Assembly (NCBI RefSeq): GCF_013001025.1
Contig: NZ_CP053021.1
Coordinates: 3,004,001-3,068,000 of the forward strand
Origin: Sphingobium yanoikuyae
GTDB taxonomy: Bacteria; Pseudomonadota; Alphaproteobacteria; Sphingomonadales; Sphingomonadaceae
Length of the DNA: 64,000 bases
Direction of reading: 5' to 3'
Shown here piece after piece: positions 1-9,534 of the stretch. A model generated the notes under the pieces. That model was not told the DNA's origin and did no database searches. It was given only the letters and a program-made list of their open reading frames with translations. Within the stretch, counting starts at the first letter, position 1. Every line of letters begins with the position of its first letter. Position numbers and translations under genes: made by a program.

Positions 1-1761
1 CGCCCGGTCGCGGGGATTTTCACCGACGCCGCGCATGAAGCTCTGATCGACCTTGATCGTGTCGAACTCATGGGTGCGCAGCGCGCCCAGCGAGGAATAG
101 CCGGTGCCGAAATCGTCGAGCGCGAGGCGCAGGCCGATGCGGCGCAATTCGCTGAGGATCAGATGGGTCCGGCGGTCATCTTCCAGGAAGATGGATTCGG
201 TGACTTCCAGCTCCAGCCGGCGCGCCTTGAGCCCCGACTGGAGCAAAGCGGAAATGACGGCGCGCGGCAGGCCGTCGGTCTTGATGAGCGCGGGCGAGAT
301 GTTGACCGCGACCCGGATATCCTCGTCCCAGCCCATCGCGTCACGGCACGCCTGAGCCAGCGCCCAGTTGGTCATCGGCTCGATCAGGGCCGAGCTTTCG
401 GCGATCGGGATGAACTCGGCCGGGGAAATCCAGCCCAGTTCCGGATGCTGCCAGCGCATCAGCGCCTCGCAGATGGTGATCCGGCCGGTCTCGGTATCGA
501 AGATCGGCTGATAATGAAGTTGCAGCTCGCCATTGGCGAGCGCGCTGCGTAGCCCGGTCTCCAGCTCATAGGTGCGGTTCTGCCGCTCCTTCATGGTCCA
601 GTCGAACTGGGCATGGCGGTTCCGCCCGGCATGCTTGGCCTTGTAGAGCGCAAGGTCGGCATGCTGCAGCAGTTCGTCGCCATCGGCGCCATCTTCGGGC
701 GCGACGGCAATGCCCATCGAGGCGGAGATGGTCAGGTGATGGCCGCCGACTTCGAAATCGCCGGCAAGAATGCGGGTGATGTCGCCCGCGATCACTTCCG
801 CCTGGATGCGGCTGACGCCGGGGCAGATCAGCACGAACTCGTCGCCGCCGAAACGCGCGACATGGCCGCGCCGGTCGAGCGCACGGGTCAGCCGTTCGGC
901 CACCTGGCACAGCAGCTGGTCGCCGACGATATGGCCCAGCGTGTCGTTGATTTCCTTGAACCGGTCGAGGTCCATCCACAGGACGGCGGTCTGATCCGCA
1001 TCGGAAATGCGATTGTCGAACAGGTCGCGCAGCCGCATCTGCATCGCCATGCGGTTTTCCACCCCGGTCAGGCTGTCATAGCGGGCCAGCCGCTCGAACT
1101 TGATCGCGAGGTTGCTCTTCTCCTGCTTGCCCTGCATCGCTTCCAGCACGATGCGGTGGGTGGTCTTGGTGATTTCCGCCATGGCGAAGATCATCAGGAA
1201 GCAGAGCACGCCAAGGACGACATAGCCGACGCCACCAGCGATCAGCAGGCCGATCGAGGTCGGCAGCATGGTGAAGCAGGTCTGGCCGACCGCGACATGG
1301 ACCCGGCCGGCATTGCGCCCGGAAATGCCGCCCGCATAGGAAGCGACCATGCCGACGGCCAGGACATGCAGGGTCGCATTCTGGCTGATCGTCAGCGTCG
1401 CGAGCGATTGCAGCCCGAGCAGCGCGGCATAGATCCAGGCCCCCATTTCATAGGCGATTCCCCAGATCGGACGCGCCGGACCATCCTGATGCGCCAGCGC
1501 GCGCTGGAAATAGACGGCCGAAATGGAGCGACTGATTCCCACGATCAGGACCAACGCGGCGATGATGTGCATGGTCAGGACATGGGCCTGCCAGGCGATC
1601 ACGAGACTGAGTGAACCTCCTGAAATCGCGCCAGAAAGCAGCGATGCCGGGGAGGCATAAAGCGCTTTGACGAGGCTATCCTGCACCTCAGCATTCTGCT
1701 GGGTACGGGGCGCAAAGCGCGCGCGCAGGACTGCGCACAGATGGCGGACGAGGCGTGACAC
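1..1761 (-). CDS. GGDEF-EAL cyclic-di-GMP signalling membrane protein, C-terminus cut by window edge
   Basis: Predicted inner-membrane hybrid that makes and/or degrades cyclic-di-GMP. A hydrophobic N-terminal sensor of several helices (about residues 45-200) is followed by a GGDEF domain with intact RFGGDEF near residue 305 and an EAL domain with CEALMRW near 430 and DDFGTGYSSL near 550. Where an inhibitory RxxD I-site would lie the sequence reads RRGHVAR, so product inhibition is probably lost. Both active-site motifs look intact, so the net activity cannot be told from sequence. The end of the EAL domain is outside the window. No ATG precedes the membrane segments, so a GTG at 1761 was chosen; GTG 1602 and ATG 1572 are alternatives and no clear Shine-Dalgarno decides between them. 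Confidence 0.85.
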   Translation of the reverse strand, partial: MSRLVRHLCAVLRARFAPRTQQNAEVQDSLVKALYASPASLLSGAISGGSLSLVIAWQAHVLTMHIIAALVLIVGISRSISAVYFQRALAHQDGPARPIWGIAYEMGAWIYAALLGLQSLATLTISQNATLHVLAVGMVASYAGGISGRNAGRVHVAVGQTCFTMLPTSIGLLIAGGVGYVVLGVLCFLMIFAMAEITKTTHRIVLEAMQGKQEKSNLAIKFERLARYDSLTGVENRMAMQMRLRDLFDNRISDADQTAVLWMDLDRFKEINDTLGHIVGDQLLCQVAERLTRALDRRGHVARFGGDEFVLICPGVSRIQAEVIAGDITRILAGDFEVGGHHLTISASMGIAVAPEDGADGDELLQHADLALYKAKHAGRNRHAQFDWTMKERQNRTYELETGLRSALANGELQLHYQPIFDTETGRITICEALMRWQHPELGWISPAEFIPIAESSALIEPMTNWALAQACRDAMGWDEDIRVAVNISPALIKTDGLPRAVISALLQSGLKARRLELEVTESIFLEDDRRTHLILSELRRIGLRLALDDFGTGYSSLGALRTHEFDTIKVDQSFMRGVGENPRDRA

Positions 1762-1925
1762 GTGCCAGCATAGTGGCGGATCAGCCTTGAGATTTGGTAA
1801 ACCAGATGCCCACCAAAGCAGATCAATTCCGCTGCCCGATCAACAATATCCCCCTCTCCTCCCCGGCCAAGGCACTGTCATATGGGGCCGGAAACAGGCT
1901 GTAGGACAGCGGAAAGGACGGGCAC

Positions 1926-1957
1926 GAAAAAGGCCGGTGGATCGCTCCACCGGCCTC
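1926..1957 (-). terminator. Rho-independent terminator of groES-groEL
   Basis: A 10-bp perfect stem (AGGCCGGTGG with CCACCGGCCT, 6-nt loop) is followed on the minus strand by a run of T residues. It starts about 30 nt after the groEL stop codon, as expected for the operon end. Confidence 0.85.
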
Positions 1958-1985
1958 ATCATTTTCGCAACAAGCGCAGGACTGA

Positions 1986-3632
<1,647 letters not shown>

Positions 3633-3692
3633 CTAATTCCTTTGAAATATAGGGAAAAATGGAAAACCGAAATTCTGCGGGTTGCTGTCGCT

Positions 3693-3730
3693 CAGGCGAC
3701 GATACCCAGCCCGTCGCCTGCTTAGGCGAC
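3693..3730 (-). other. Competing hairpins in the groES-groEL spacer
   Basis: The segment 3713-3720 (GTCGCCTG) can pair with 3693-3700 (8-bp stem, 12-nt loop), and its first seven bases can pair instead with 3724-3730 at the very end of groES (7-bp stem, 4-nt loop). The arms arise from a near-duplication of the groES 3' end: LGIVA followed by a stop can be read twice. Neither stem is followed by a T-run, so a simple terminator is unlikely; mRNA processing or differential groES/groEL expression is possible but inferred. Confidence 0.5.
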
Positions 3731-4009
3731 AATACCCAGAATGTCCGATTCCTTCATGATGAGCAGGTCTTCACCGTCGACCTTGACTTCGGTGCCCGAC
3801 CACTTGCCGAACAGCACGCGATCGCCGGCCTTGACGTCCAGCGGGGTGACCTTGCCGTCTTCGGCCTTCGAACCCGAACCGACGGAGACGATTTCGCCTT
3901 CCTGCGGCTTTTCCTTGGCGGTGTCGGGGATGATGATGCCACCGGCCGTCTTCGCTTCCGCTTCAATGCGGCGAACGAGAACGCGGTCATGCAACGGACG
4001 GAATGCCAT
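3722..4009 (-). CDS. groES: 10 kDa co-chaperonin GroES
   Basis: Heptameric lid of the GroEL chamber. The protein has 95 residues, the usual length, starts [18 protein letters not shown], carries the mobile-loop segment [18 protein letters not shown] used to contact GroEL, and ends DILGIVA. It is the first gene of the groES-groEL operon; the leader of about 110 nt before it begins at a CIRCE operator. Confidence 0.99.
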   Translation of the reverse strand: MAFRPLHDRVLVRRIEAEAKTAGGIIIPDTAKEKPQEGEIVSVGSGSKAEDGKVTPLDVKAGDRVLFGKWSGTEVKVDGEDLLIMKESDILGIVA

Positions 4010-4121
4010 GATGATTGCCTTTCCCTTTGTGCTGGGATGGGTCCGGCGCGGCCCGCAAGAGGAATATCCCCGTGCGATATTGTGCCCCGCCTTGTCCTTC
4101 TCCCGATGAACTCTCTCATTG

Positions 4122-4148
4122 TTAGCACTCGCGGATGGAGAGTGCTAG
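4122..4148 (-). promoter_or_regulatory. CIRCE operator (HrcA binding site) of groES-groEL
   Basis: The sequence TTAGCACTC, nine bases, then GAGTGCTAG matches the CIRCE consensus TTAGCACTC-N9-GAGTGCTAA with one mismatch at the outermost base. It lies between the predicted promoter and groES, so bound HrcA would block transcription until heat shock. HrcA itself is not in this window. Confidence 0.95.
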
Positions 4149-4153
4149 CGGCA

Positions 4154-4183
4154 TGCATATGGAAAAGTCGTTTCGCCGGTCAA
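4154..4183 (-). promoter_or_regulatory. Predicted groES promoter
   Basis: On the minus strand TTGACC is followed after 18 nt by TATGCA, or after 16 nt by CATATG; the block CCTTGAC with CCATATG also resembles alphaproteobacterial RpoH promoters. Transcription would start inside or at the edge of the CIRCE element, the usual arrangement. Prediction by eye only. Confidence 0.5.
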
Positions 4184-4796
4184 GGGCGGGACGGGATAAA
4201 AATTTTCGCCGTCCCGATGGATCGGGGATCGATCGGACCGGCGTGCGGGCCATACAGCAATCACCCTGCCCCGTCATGCCGGGCGCGACGGACCGGACGA
4301 CGATTGCGACGCGACAGGCGGCAGGACTGGTAACAGCACAGGGCCACGCGCCTGTCGAAGTTCACAGTGTAAACGGGGTTTCCGGGGCCTTTGCACCGCC
4401 AACGCGCCGGGAACGCGTCGACCACGCGCCTGTCGCGCGTCGGGGGTGTGGGGGCGCGGGTCGGTGGCACGCGCCCGTCATGCGGCGGCGGGGCGGCGGC
4501 GACGCGGCACATAGGCGCCTGCCGCGCATCGATGAGGCTACAGGCGAGGCAGAGGCGGCGATGCGAAGAAAGGCGCTGGTCCATCGCGCAGGGTAGATCA
4601 GAAATCGGGCATGTAGGACAGGGTGACACGAAGCGAGCATCTCCCGTCATTGCGAGCGGAGCGAAGCAATCCATCTCGCGCCAGTGGATTGCTTCGCTCC
4701 GCTCGCAATGACGATATCCGGCTTTGACAGCTAACGACCATTTGCCGCCGCCAGAATCCACCGCTAGCCTCGTCATAAGCGGACGGAGATGGCCGG
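4184..4796. other. Gene-poor spacer with an inverted repeat
   Basis: About 600 bases without a credible gene. Open frames here have arginine- and proline-rich compositions unlike real proteins and no ribosome-binding sites. The segment holds several short direct repetitions of an ACGCGCCTGTCG-like motif between about 4345 and 4445 and the perfect inverted repeat at 4645-4713. No tRNA, riboswitch or promoter was recognised beyond the groES promoter. Confidence 0.6.
4645..4713. repeat. Dispersed palindromic repeat, 29-bp perfect arms
   Basis: Two perfectly complementary 29-bp arms (4645-4673 and 4685-4713, beginning CGTCATTGCGAGCGGAGCG) flank an 11-nt loop. This motif type recurs in intergenic DNA of many alphaproteobacteria. 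It lies between the groES promoter and a small gene on the plus strand and could terminate transcription in either direction, although no T-run follows. Confidence 0.85.
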
Positions 4797-5081
4797 GTGC
4801 ATTTGATTGAATTGCTGAAAAGCACGCAGGAGTGGAGTGACGACGATGGCACGATTTACGCTGCCAAGCCTTGGGGGTGCTTTGCAGACGCTATCGTTAT
4901 CAACCCTGCGCCAGACGCGACCGATGACATCGAACGATCAGGGATAGTTTACAGCTATTTTCTCGAAACGTTTATCGCGCGTGATCTCTTGGAAGATTTC
5001 GCGGGGTTAGCAGAGGGCGACGAAACTGCGGAGCGCGTTAGATGCGAACGCCTTATCAGGTATGCCATCGATGACGCATGA
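4797..5081 (+). CDS. Hypothetical protein, 94 aa
   Basis: Not recognised. Small acidic soluble protein without signal peptide or membrane segment. The start is a GTG; GGAG at 4785-4788 is a well-placed Shine-Dalgarno. Its 3' end overlaps the next gene by 20 nt, implying translational coupling. Codon use is less GC-biased than in the surrounding genes, which hints at recent acquisition. The pair lies between two repeat-bearing spacers (4645-4713 and 5476-5558). Confidence 0.6.
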   Translation: MHLIELLKSTQEWSDDDGTIYAAKPWGCFADAIVINPAPDATDDIERSGIVYSYFLETFIARDLLEDFAGLAEGDETAERVRCERLIRYAIDDA

Positions 5082-5400
5082 CGATCGCGACAATGAGACA
5101 TGGCTGCTTGACGCAACCGACGAAATCGTGAGCGCGAAGGCGGAGATCGGCTTCGCAGCTATGACTTCGATCCAGCGCGTGACCTATTGCTTGTGGGTTG
5201 CTGATTACGGAATGCGAAATGCAGGCGATTTAACCACGGCGATTGATCTGTTTGCATCGTTTATGAGGGACGGTCACGTCGCTGCCAAGGAAGCTGGCCT
5301 GCCTCATTCGGCACACATGTTTTCGCTTTCTATCGCGGATTTGGAAGCGAGATACCTTGGCCTGTTCGACGGCGTCGTTAACGAGATCAGGGCCGTGTAG
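5062..5400 (+). CDS. Hypothetical protein, 112 aa
   Basis: Not confidently recognised. Soluble, mostly helical in appearance, with the segment TSIQRVTYCLWVADYGMRNAGDL, which faintly recalls DUF4375/DMP19-type proteins of the form LTPEQR...EVNNGGF; this is a weak similarity only. ATG 5062 gives a 20-nt overlap with the upstream gene; ATG 5071 (MTHDDRDNE) is an alternative. Base composition is lower in GC than in neighbours, as for its partner, so the two probably moved together. Confidence 0.55.
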   Translation: MPSMTHDDRDNETWLLDATDEIVSAKAEIGFAAMTSIQRVTYCLWVADYGMRNAGDLTTAIDLFASFMRDGHVAAKEAGLPHSAHMFSLSIADLEARYLGLFDGVVNEIRAV

Positions 5401-5475
5401 GTTGAGCAGAAGGCGATCATATGTCTGCTCGGCCGATTAGGGGCCAAAAGCCGACAGTCCACTCCCCACCCACTC

Positions 5476-5558
5476 CGTCATTCCCGCGCAGGCGGGAATC
5501 CATCTCCTGACCTCGCATCTGGTCCGAAGCTGGTGACCCAGCCTGCGCGGGGATGACG
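5476..5558. repeat. Dispersed repeat with degenerate partner arm
   Basis: The 27-base motif at 5476-5502 begins CGTCATTCCCGCGCAGG and contains its own small palindrome (TTCCCGC/GCGGGAA). A decayed complementary arm, CCTGCGCGGGGATGACG, lies at 5542-5558. It is the main feature of the 5401-5759 spacer; the rest of that spacer holds no gene that can be supported. Similar motifs are widespread in alphaproteobacteria. Confidence 0.75.
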
Positions 5559-5759
5559 CTGTGAAACAGGTGGCCAGCTTCCTACCCAACTCCGCCATCT
5601 CAGCGACGGGTGGAAATGGCCGGATTTGCGCCCCCTCCTCCATTGCCCGGCGATTGCGGCATGTCCTTATTCATGTCGCGTCGGGAATCTTTGATGGCTG
5701 GGGCATCCCGCGCGCGCGTCACGGGTTGGACGGCGCATAAGCGATAAGAGGAGAGCGCC

Positions 5760-6197
5760 ATGTCCTATGCCACGATCGTCGCCGCCGTCGATGTCAACGC
5801 CCCCGACCTCGCCCGTGCCGCCATTGCCGGCGCGGCCGATGTGGCGGGGAAGCAGGGCGTCGTCCATCTGCTCTATGTCCGCTATTATCTGCCGACCCGC
5901 TATTCCGAACTGCTGGACGGCAGTTTCGACGAGAATGAGGAGCGCGATGCGCTGGCGGCAATGAAGACATGGGCGAGCGAGGCCGGGCTGGCGCTCGATC
6001 GCACCCATTTCCTGACCCGGCGCGGGCGGGTGCGCGACGAGGTGCTGAGCGAGGCGGCGCGGCTGAAGGCCGACTTGGTGGTGATCGGATCGCACCAGCC
6101 CTCGCTCACATCCAAGCTGCTGGGGTCCAATGCGTCGGCGATCATCCACCAGTCGCCGGTCAGCGTGCTGGTGGTGCGGACGCAGGCAGCGGAATAG
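5760..6197 (+). CDS. Universal stress protein (UspA family)
   Basis: Cytosolic single-domain Usp protein of 145 residues, the normal length. The first strand reads YATIVAAVDVN; the C-terminal nucleotide-binding signature G-x2-G-x9-G-(S/T) is only partly kept, as VVIGSHQPSLTSKLLGSNAS followed by SPVSVLVVR, so ATP binding is probable but not certain. A purine-rich GAGGAGAG precedes the ATG. It is monocistronic, with a YghU-type transferase 115 nt downstream; shared stress regulation is plausible but not shown. Confidence 0.92.
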   Translation: MSYATIVAAVDVNAPDLARAAIAGAADVAGKQGVVHLLYVRYYLPTRYSELLDGSFDENEERDALAAMKTWASEAGLALDRTHFLTRRGRVRDEVLSEAARLKADLVVIGSHQPSLTSKLLGSNASAIIHQSPVSVLVVRTQAAE

Positions 6198-6312
6198 CAG
6201 AAATAATCAACAGGGGTTGAGCGGCGCTCGGTTGCGGCGGGCGAGCGCCGTTCCTACCTGCCGGGCATCCCAGGCCTTTATTGGAACAGGCCCTTATCGG
6301 AGCGATGCCCGC

Positions 6313-7182
6313 ATGACCGACAGCTATACCCCGCCCGCCGTCTGGATTTGGGACAAAAACAAGGGCGGCGCCTTTGCCAATATCAACCGGCCGATCGCCG
6401 GCCCCACCCATGACAAGGCATTGCCGGTCGGCCCGCATCCGCTCCAGCTCTATTCGCTGGGCACGCCCAATGGGCAGAAGGTGACGATCCTGCTGGAGGA
6501 ATTGCTGGAGGCGGGCGTCACGCAGGCCGAATATGATGCCTGGCTGATCCGCATCGGCGATGGCGACCAGTTCGGCAGCGGCTTTGTCGACGTCAATCCC
6601 AACAGCAAGATCCCCGCGCTGATGGACCATAGCGTGTCGCCGCCGCAGCGCGTGTTCGAATCCGGCGCGATCCTGCTCTACCTGGCCGAAAAGTTCGGCA
6701 AATTCCTGCCGACCGATCCGGCCAAGCGCACCGCGACCTTGAGCTGGCTGTTCTGGCAGATGGGCAGCGCGCCGATCCTGGGCGGCGGCTTTGGCCATTT
6801 CTTCGCCTATGCGCCGGAAAAATACGAATATCCGATCAACCGCTACACGATGGAAGTGAAGCGGCAGCTGGACGTGCTGGACCGGCATCTGGCGGACAAC
6901 GAATATCTGGCGGGCGACGAATATTCGATCGCCGATATCGCGGTGTGGCCCTGGTATGCGGGCGTGCTGCTGAACCGGGTCTATGGCGCGGCGGAGTTTC
7001 TGGACGCGGGCAGCTACACCCATGTGCTGCGCTGGGCGAAGCAGATCGATGCGCGCCCGGCGGTGAAGCGCGGGCGGATCGTCAACAAGACCAACGGGCC
7101 GCTGGAGGATCAGCTGCACGAGCGGCATGACGCCGGCGACTTTGCCACGAAGACGCAGGACAAGCTGGAGGGGGTTGCCTGA
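6313..7182 (+). CDS. yghU: YghU-type glutathione-dependent disulfide-bond oxidoreductase (GST family)
   Basis: Cytosolic glutathione S-transferase superfamily enzyme expected to reduce disulfides with glutathione. At 289 residues it matches E. coli YghU. The N-terminal extension YTPPAVWIWDKNKGGAFANIN is typical; the thioredoxin-like domain (about 45-130) contains LYSLGTPNGQKVTILLEE and the glutathione-contact segment FESGAILLYLAEKFG; the helical C-terminal domain follows with DNEYLAGDEYSIADIAVWPW. ATG 6313 was chosen because homologues start just before this extension; the frame is open further upstream without a family match. Confidence 0.93.
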   Translation: MTDSYTPPAVWIWDKNKGGAFANINRPIAGPTHDKALPVGPHPLQLYSLGTPNGQKVTILLEELLEAGVTQAEYDAWLIRIGDGDQFGSGFVDVNPNSKIPALMDHSVSPPQRVFESGAILLYLAEKFGKFLPTDPAKRTATLSWLFWQMGSAPILGGGFGHFFAYAPEKYEYPINRYTMEVKRQLDVLDRHLADNEYLAGDEYSIADIAVWPWYAGVLLNRVYGAAEFLDAGSYTHVLRWAKQIDARPAVKRGRIVNKTNGPLEDQLHERHDAGDFATKTQDKLEGVA

Positions 7183-7190
7183 CACCCCTT

Positions 7191-7219
7191 CCGTTCGTTT
7201 CGAGCCTGTCGAGAAACGG
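7191..7219. repeat. Short TTCGAG...TCGAGAA palindromic repeat
   Basis: The stretch CCGTTCGTTTCGAG, a short loop and TCGAGAAACGG forms an imperfect hairpin related to one arm of the perfect inverted repeat at 12721-12783. It is just downstream of the yghU-like gene and next to the larger repeat at 7231-7313. Confidence 0.6.
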
Positions 7220-7230
7220 GAAGCACGGAC

Positions 7231-7313
7231 GGAGGGGCAGGGTGCGCGGTCACGCACCGGCCCCTCCACCGCCTGCGGCGGTCCCCCTCCCCAAGCCGAG
7301 CTTGGGGAGGAAT
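7231..7313. repeat. Partial copy of the double-hairpin palindromic element
   Basis: The right half (7261-7313) reads CCCCTCCACC, a short hairpin, GGTCCCCCTCCCC, a second hairpin loop, then GGGGAGGAAT, the same plan as the arms at 19735-19886 and 60883-61377. The left outer arm is missing; GGAGGGGC at 7231-7238 pairs with GCCCCTCC at 7260-7267 around a GGTGCG/CGCACC stem. It sits between convergent genes and might act as a terminator for both. Confidence 0.8.
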
Positions 7314-7317
7314 TTCA

Positions 7318-7929
7318 TCAATAGCCTACGGTGAAGCGCTGGCGGATGTGCCGAGGCGTTTCGATCTCGTCGGCGAGCGCGATGGCATAGTCGGCATAGG
7401 AAATGCTGCTATGGCCCTCGCCGTCGACCAGCAACTGGTCGGTGCCGAGGCGGAAATGGCCCTTGCGATCGCCGACGAAGAACAGGGCCGAGGGCGAGAG
7501 GAAGGTCCAGTCGAGATCCGCCACGCCGCGCAGATAGGCGAGGAAATCGCCGCCCCGGCCGGCTTCGGCCTTATAGGCTTCGGGAAAGTCCGGCGTGTCG
7601 ATCAGCTTGACGCCCGGCGCCACCTCCAGGCTGCCGGCGCCGCCGACCACCAGATAGCGGGCCACGCCCGACGCGCGCACCGCGCCGACCAGCGATGCCG
7701 GATCGGTGTCCGCGAACATGACGGCGCTCACCACCGCATCATGGCCGGCGAGCAGCGCACCGAGCGCGGCGGCGTCCTTGACGTCGCCGGCGACGGCAGC
7801 GACGCCGGCATCCTGCACCGCATTTTCGGGATGGCGCGAGATCGCCGTCACCTGATGGCCGCGGCGGGCCAGTTCCGCGCTGATTTCCCGCCCGGCACGG
7901 CCGCTGCCGCCGATGATCGCGATCTTCAT
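7318..7929 (-). CDS. NAD(P)-binding reductase (NmrA/SDR-a type)
   Basis: Cytosolic Rossmann-fold protein of 203 residues, starting MKIAIIGGSGRAGREISAEL with the GxxGxxG dinucleotide-binding loop. It resembles atypical short-chain NAD(P)H-binding proteins that sense or reduce quinones and small carbonyl compounds; the substrate cannot be inferred. ATG 7929 was chosen over an upstream in-frame start because the Rossmann strand begins there and GGAGAA precedes it. It is divergent from an HxlR-type regulator, the usual context in which such a reductase is controlled by the neighbour. Confidence 0.85.
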   Translation of the reverse strand: MKIAIIGGSGRAGREISAELARRGHQVTAISRHPENAVQDAGVAAVAGDVKDAAALGALLAGHDAVVSAVMFADTDPASLVGAVRASGVARYLVVGGAGSLEVAPGVKLIDTPDFPEAYKAEAGRGGDFLAYLRGVADLDWTFLSPSALFFVGDRKGHFRLGTDQLLVDGEGHSSISYADYAIALADEIETPRHIRQRFTVGY

Positions 7930-7948
7930 GTTCCATTCTCCATGGGTA

Positions 7949-7963
7949 GTTACCAATGGAAAC
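7949..7963. promoter_or_regulatory. Candidate operator between reductase and HxlR gene
   Basis: GTTACCAATGGAAAC is an imperfect palindrome (GTTACC, three bases, GGAAAC; one mismatch) in the 110-nt divergent spacer. It is a candidate binding site for the HxlR protein encoded next to it. Inference from position and symmetry only. Confidence 0.4.
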
Positions 7964-8039
7964 CAGATAGCGATCCTGATATCATAGTCGCAAGAAGGCA
8001 CTTTGCCATCACCTGGTTACGCCGAGGATACCGCCTGCC

Positions 8040-8432
8040 ATGACTGCGCCCACGCCCCTGCCCCGGATCGGCGACGCCTATGATCCCGATTGCCCGACCC
8101 GCCATGTGCTGGACCGGATCGGCGACAAATGGGCGGTGCTGGTGATGCTGACGTTGAAGGACGGGCCAGTGCGGTTCAACGATCTGCGCCGGCGGATCGG
8201 CGCGATCTCGCAGAAGATGCTGTCCCAGACATTGAAGAGCCTGGAGCGCGACGGACTGGTGAGCCGCGCTGCCTATGCCACGGTGCCGGTGACGGTGGAA
8301 TATCGGCTGACGGAGATGGCGCAGGGGCTGATCGGCATATTGGACCAGATCACGCGCTGGGCCGAGGGCCATGTCGGCGCGATCATGGACGCGCGCCGGG
8401 CGCATGACGCACGCGAGGTCGAGGCCGCCTAA
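8040..8432 (+). CDS. HxlR-family winged-helix regulator
   Basis: DNA-binding regulator of 130 residues containing one MarR-like winged helix. Family marks are CPTRHVLDRIGDKWAVLVMLTL near residue 20, RFNDLRRRIGAISQKMLSQTLKSLERDGLV for the recognition helix region, and VEYRLTEMA in the wing. A cysteine near residue 18, at the conserved N-terminal position used by redox- or electrophile-sensing HxlR proteins, is present. It is divergent from an NAD(P)-binding reductase, its probable target. Its stop region overlaps the convergent acyltransferase gene by 4 nt. Confidence 0.92.
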   Translation: MTAPTPLPRIGDAYDPDCPTRHVLDRIGDKWAVLVMLTLKDGPVRFNDLRRRIGAISQKMLSQTLKSLERDGLVSRAAYATVPVTVEYRLTEMAQGLIGILDQITRWAEGHVGAIMDARRAHDAREVEAA

Positions 8433-9457
8433 CCGGCCTGGGTGGCGCGCTGGCCCTGTGACGCGGTGCGGTCGCGCCACCAGCGGTTGATGCGACGGGC
8501 GGCGGGACGCTCCACGCCATAGGTGAGCGCGCTCGCCAGCAACAGCGAGACCGCGGTTGCCAGCAGCAGGCCGATCCAGGTCGACAGGCCGGCGCGGTCG
8601 ACCAGGTTCATGATCGCCAGCCCGGCATTATGATGGATGAGGTAGAGCGCATAGCTGATCGCGCCCAGCCAGAGCAGCAGCCGATGGCGCAGGAAGGGCA
8701 GCCAGCCGCGCAGCATCGCGGCAAAGATCGCCATCACCAGCAGCGCCGCGACCAGATATTCGCGCGGGTCGGCCCAGGCGATCGTCGCCAGCGCCGCCAC
8801 GAAGAAGGGCGCCTGCTGGCCCCAGCGGCGATGGCCCGACCAGATGCGATAGAAGAGCATGCCGATGATGAAGAAGGGGATATAGTCGAGCACCAGCAGC
8901 ATGACGAGGCGGCTGGGCATCGCGTGCCAGCCGGCAATCGCGGCCTTGATCGCCAGCCAGCCGAGCAGCAGCCATTCGAGCCGGGCAAAGCCGCGCCCCA
9001 TCCAGATCGCCAGCATGCAGCAATAGAAGGCGAGTTCCACGCCCAGCGTCCAGTAGACGCCGTCGACTGCGGGCAGATAGAAATAGCCCTGCAGCATCGT
9101 CATGTTGACCGGGATCACCCAGGCGGGCGGCAGCAACTGGCCGGCGCCCAGCAGCAGGACGATGCCGATCGAGAGCGCCATTGCCGCCCAATAGACCGGA
9201 AAGAGACGGGCGAAGCGCTTGACCGCGAAATCGGCGGCGCTGCGCGTTCCTTCCAGCGAGAAGGCGATGACGAAGCCGGAAATGGCGAAGAAGAGCAGCA
9301 CGCCATAGCCGCCATGTTCGAACAAGGGCGGCAGGCGATGCCCTTGCGGGAAGAGCTTGGGATAGATGTTGAAATAATGGAAGAGCAGCACGGAAAAGGC
9401 CGCGATGCCGCGCAACGCGTCCAGTTCCTGCAATCGCGTCCGACCCTGCCCCATCAT
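8429..9457 (-). CDS. Acyltransferase 3 family membrane protein
   Basis: Polytopic inner-membrane O-acyltransferase (OafA/NodX type) expected to acetylate or acylate a surface glycan. The 342-residue protein begins QELDALRGIAAFSVLLFHYF, with the conserved R and the catalytic-type H of the first helix, then GGYGVLLFFAISGFVIAFSLE and around ten hydrophobic helices, ending in a basic tail. No glycan gene lies nearby, so the acceptor is unknown. ATG 9457 and 9454 are both possible starts. Confidence 0.9.
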   Translation of the reverse strand: MMGQGRTRLQELDALRGIAAFSVLLFHYFNIYPKLFPQGHRLPPLFEHGGYGVLLFFAISGFVIAFSLEGTRSAADFAVKRFARLFPVYWAAMALSIGIVLLLGAGQLLPPAWVIPVNMTMLQGYFYLPAVDGVYWTLGVELAFYCCMLAIWMGRGFARLEWLLLGWLAIKAAIAGWHAMPSRLVMLLVLDYIPFFIIGMLFYRIWSGHRRWGQQAPFFVAALATIAWADPREYLVAALLVMAIFAAMLRGWLPFLRHRLLLWLGAISYALYLIHHNAGLAIMNLVDRAGLSTWIGLLLATAVSLLLASALTYGVERPAARRINRWWRDRTASQGQRATQAG

Positions 9458-9534
9458 CCCCCTGCCCTACGCCCCCACGCGATAAGATTGGGTAAATTTG
9501 CGTGAACGATAGCGCCCGCCCTGGGGCGCCGGCA

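Noticed and set aside
4135..4596. 153-codon plus-strand frame in the spacer after groES
   Set aside because: Starts inside the CIRCE element, has arginine-rich low-quality composition and no Shine-Dalgarno.
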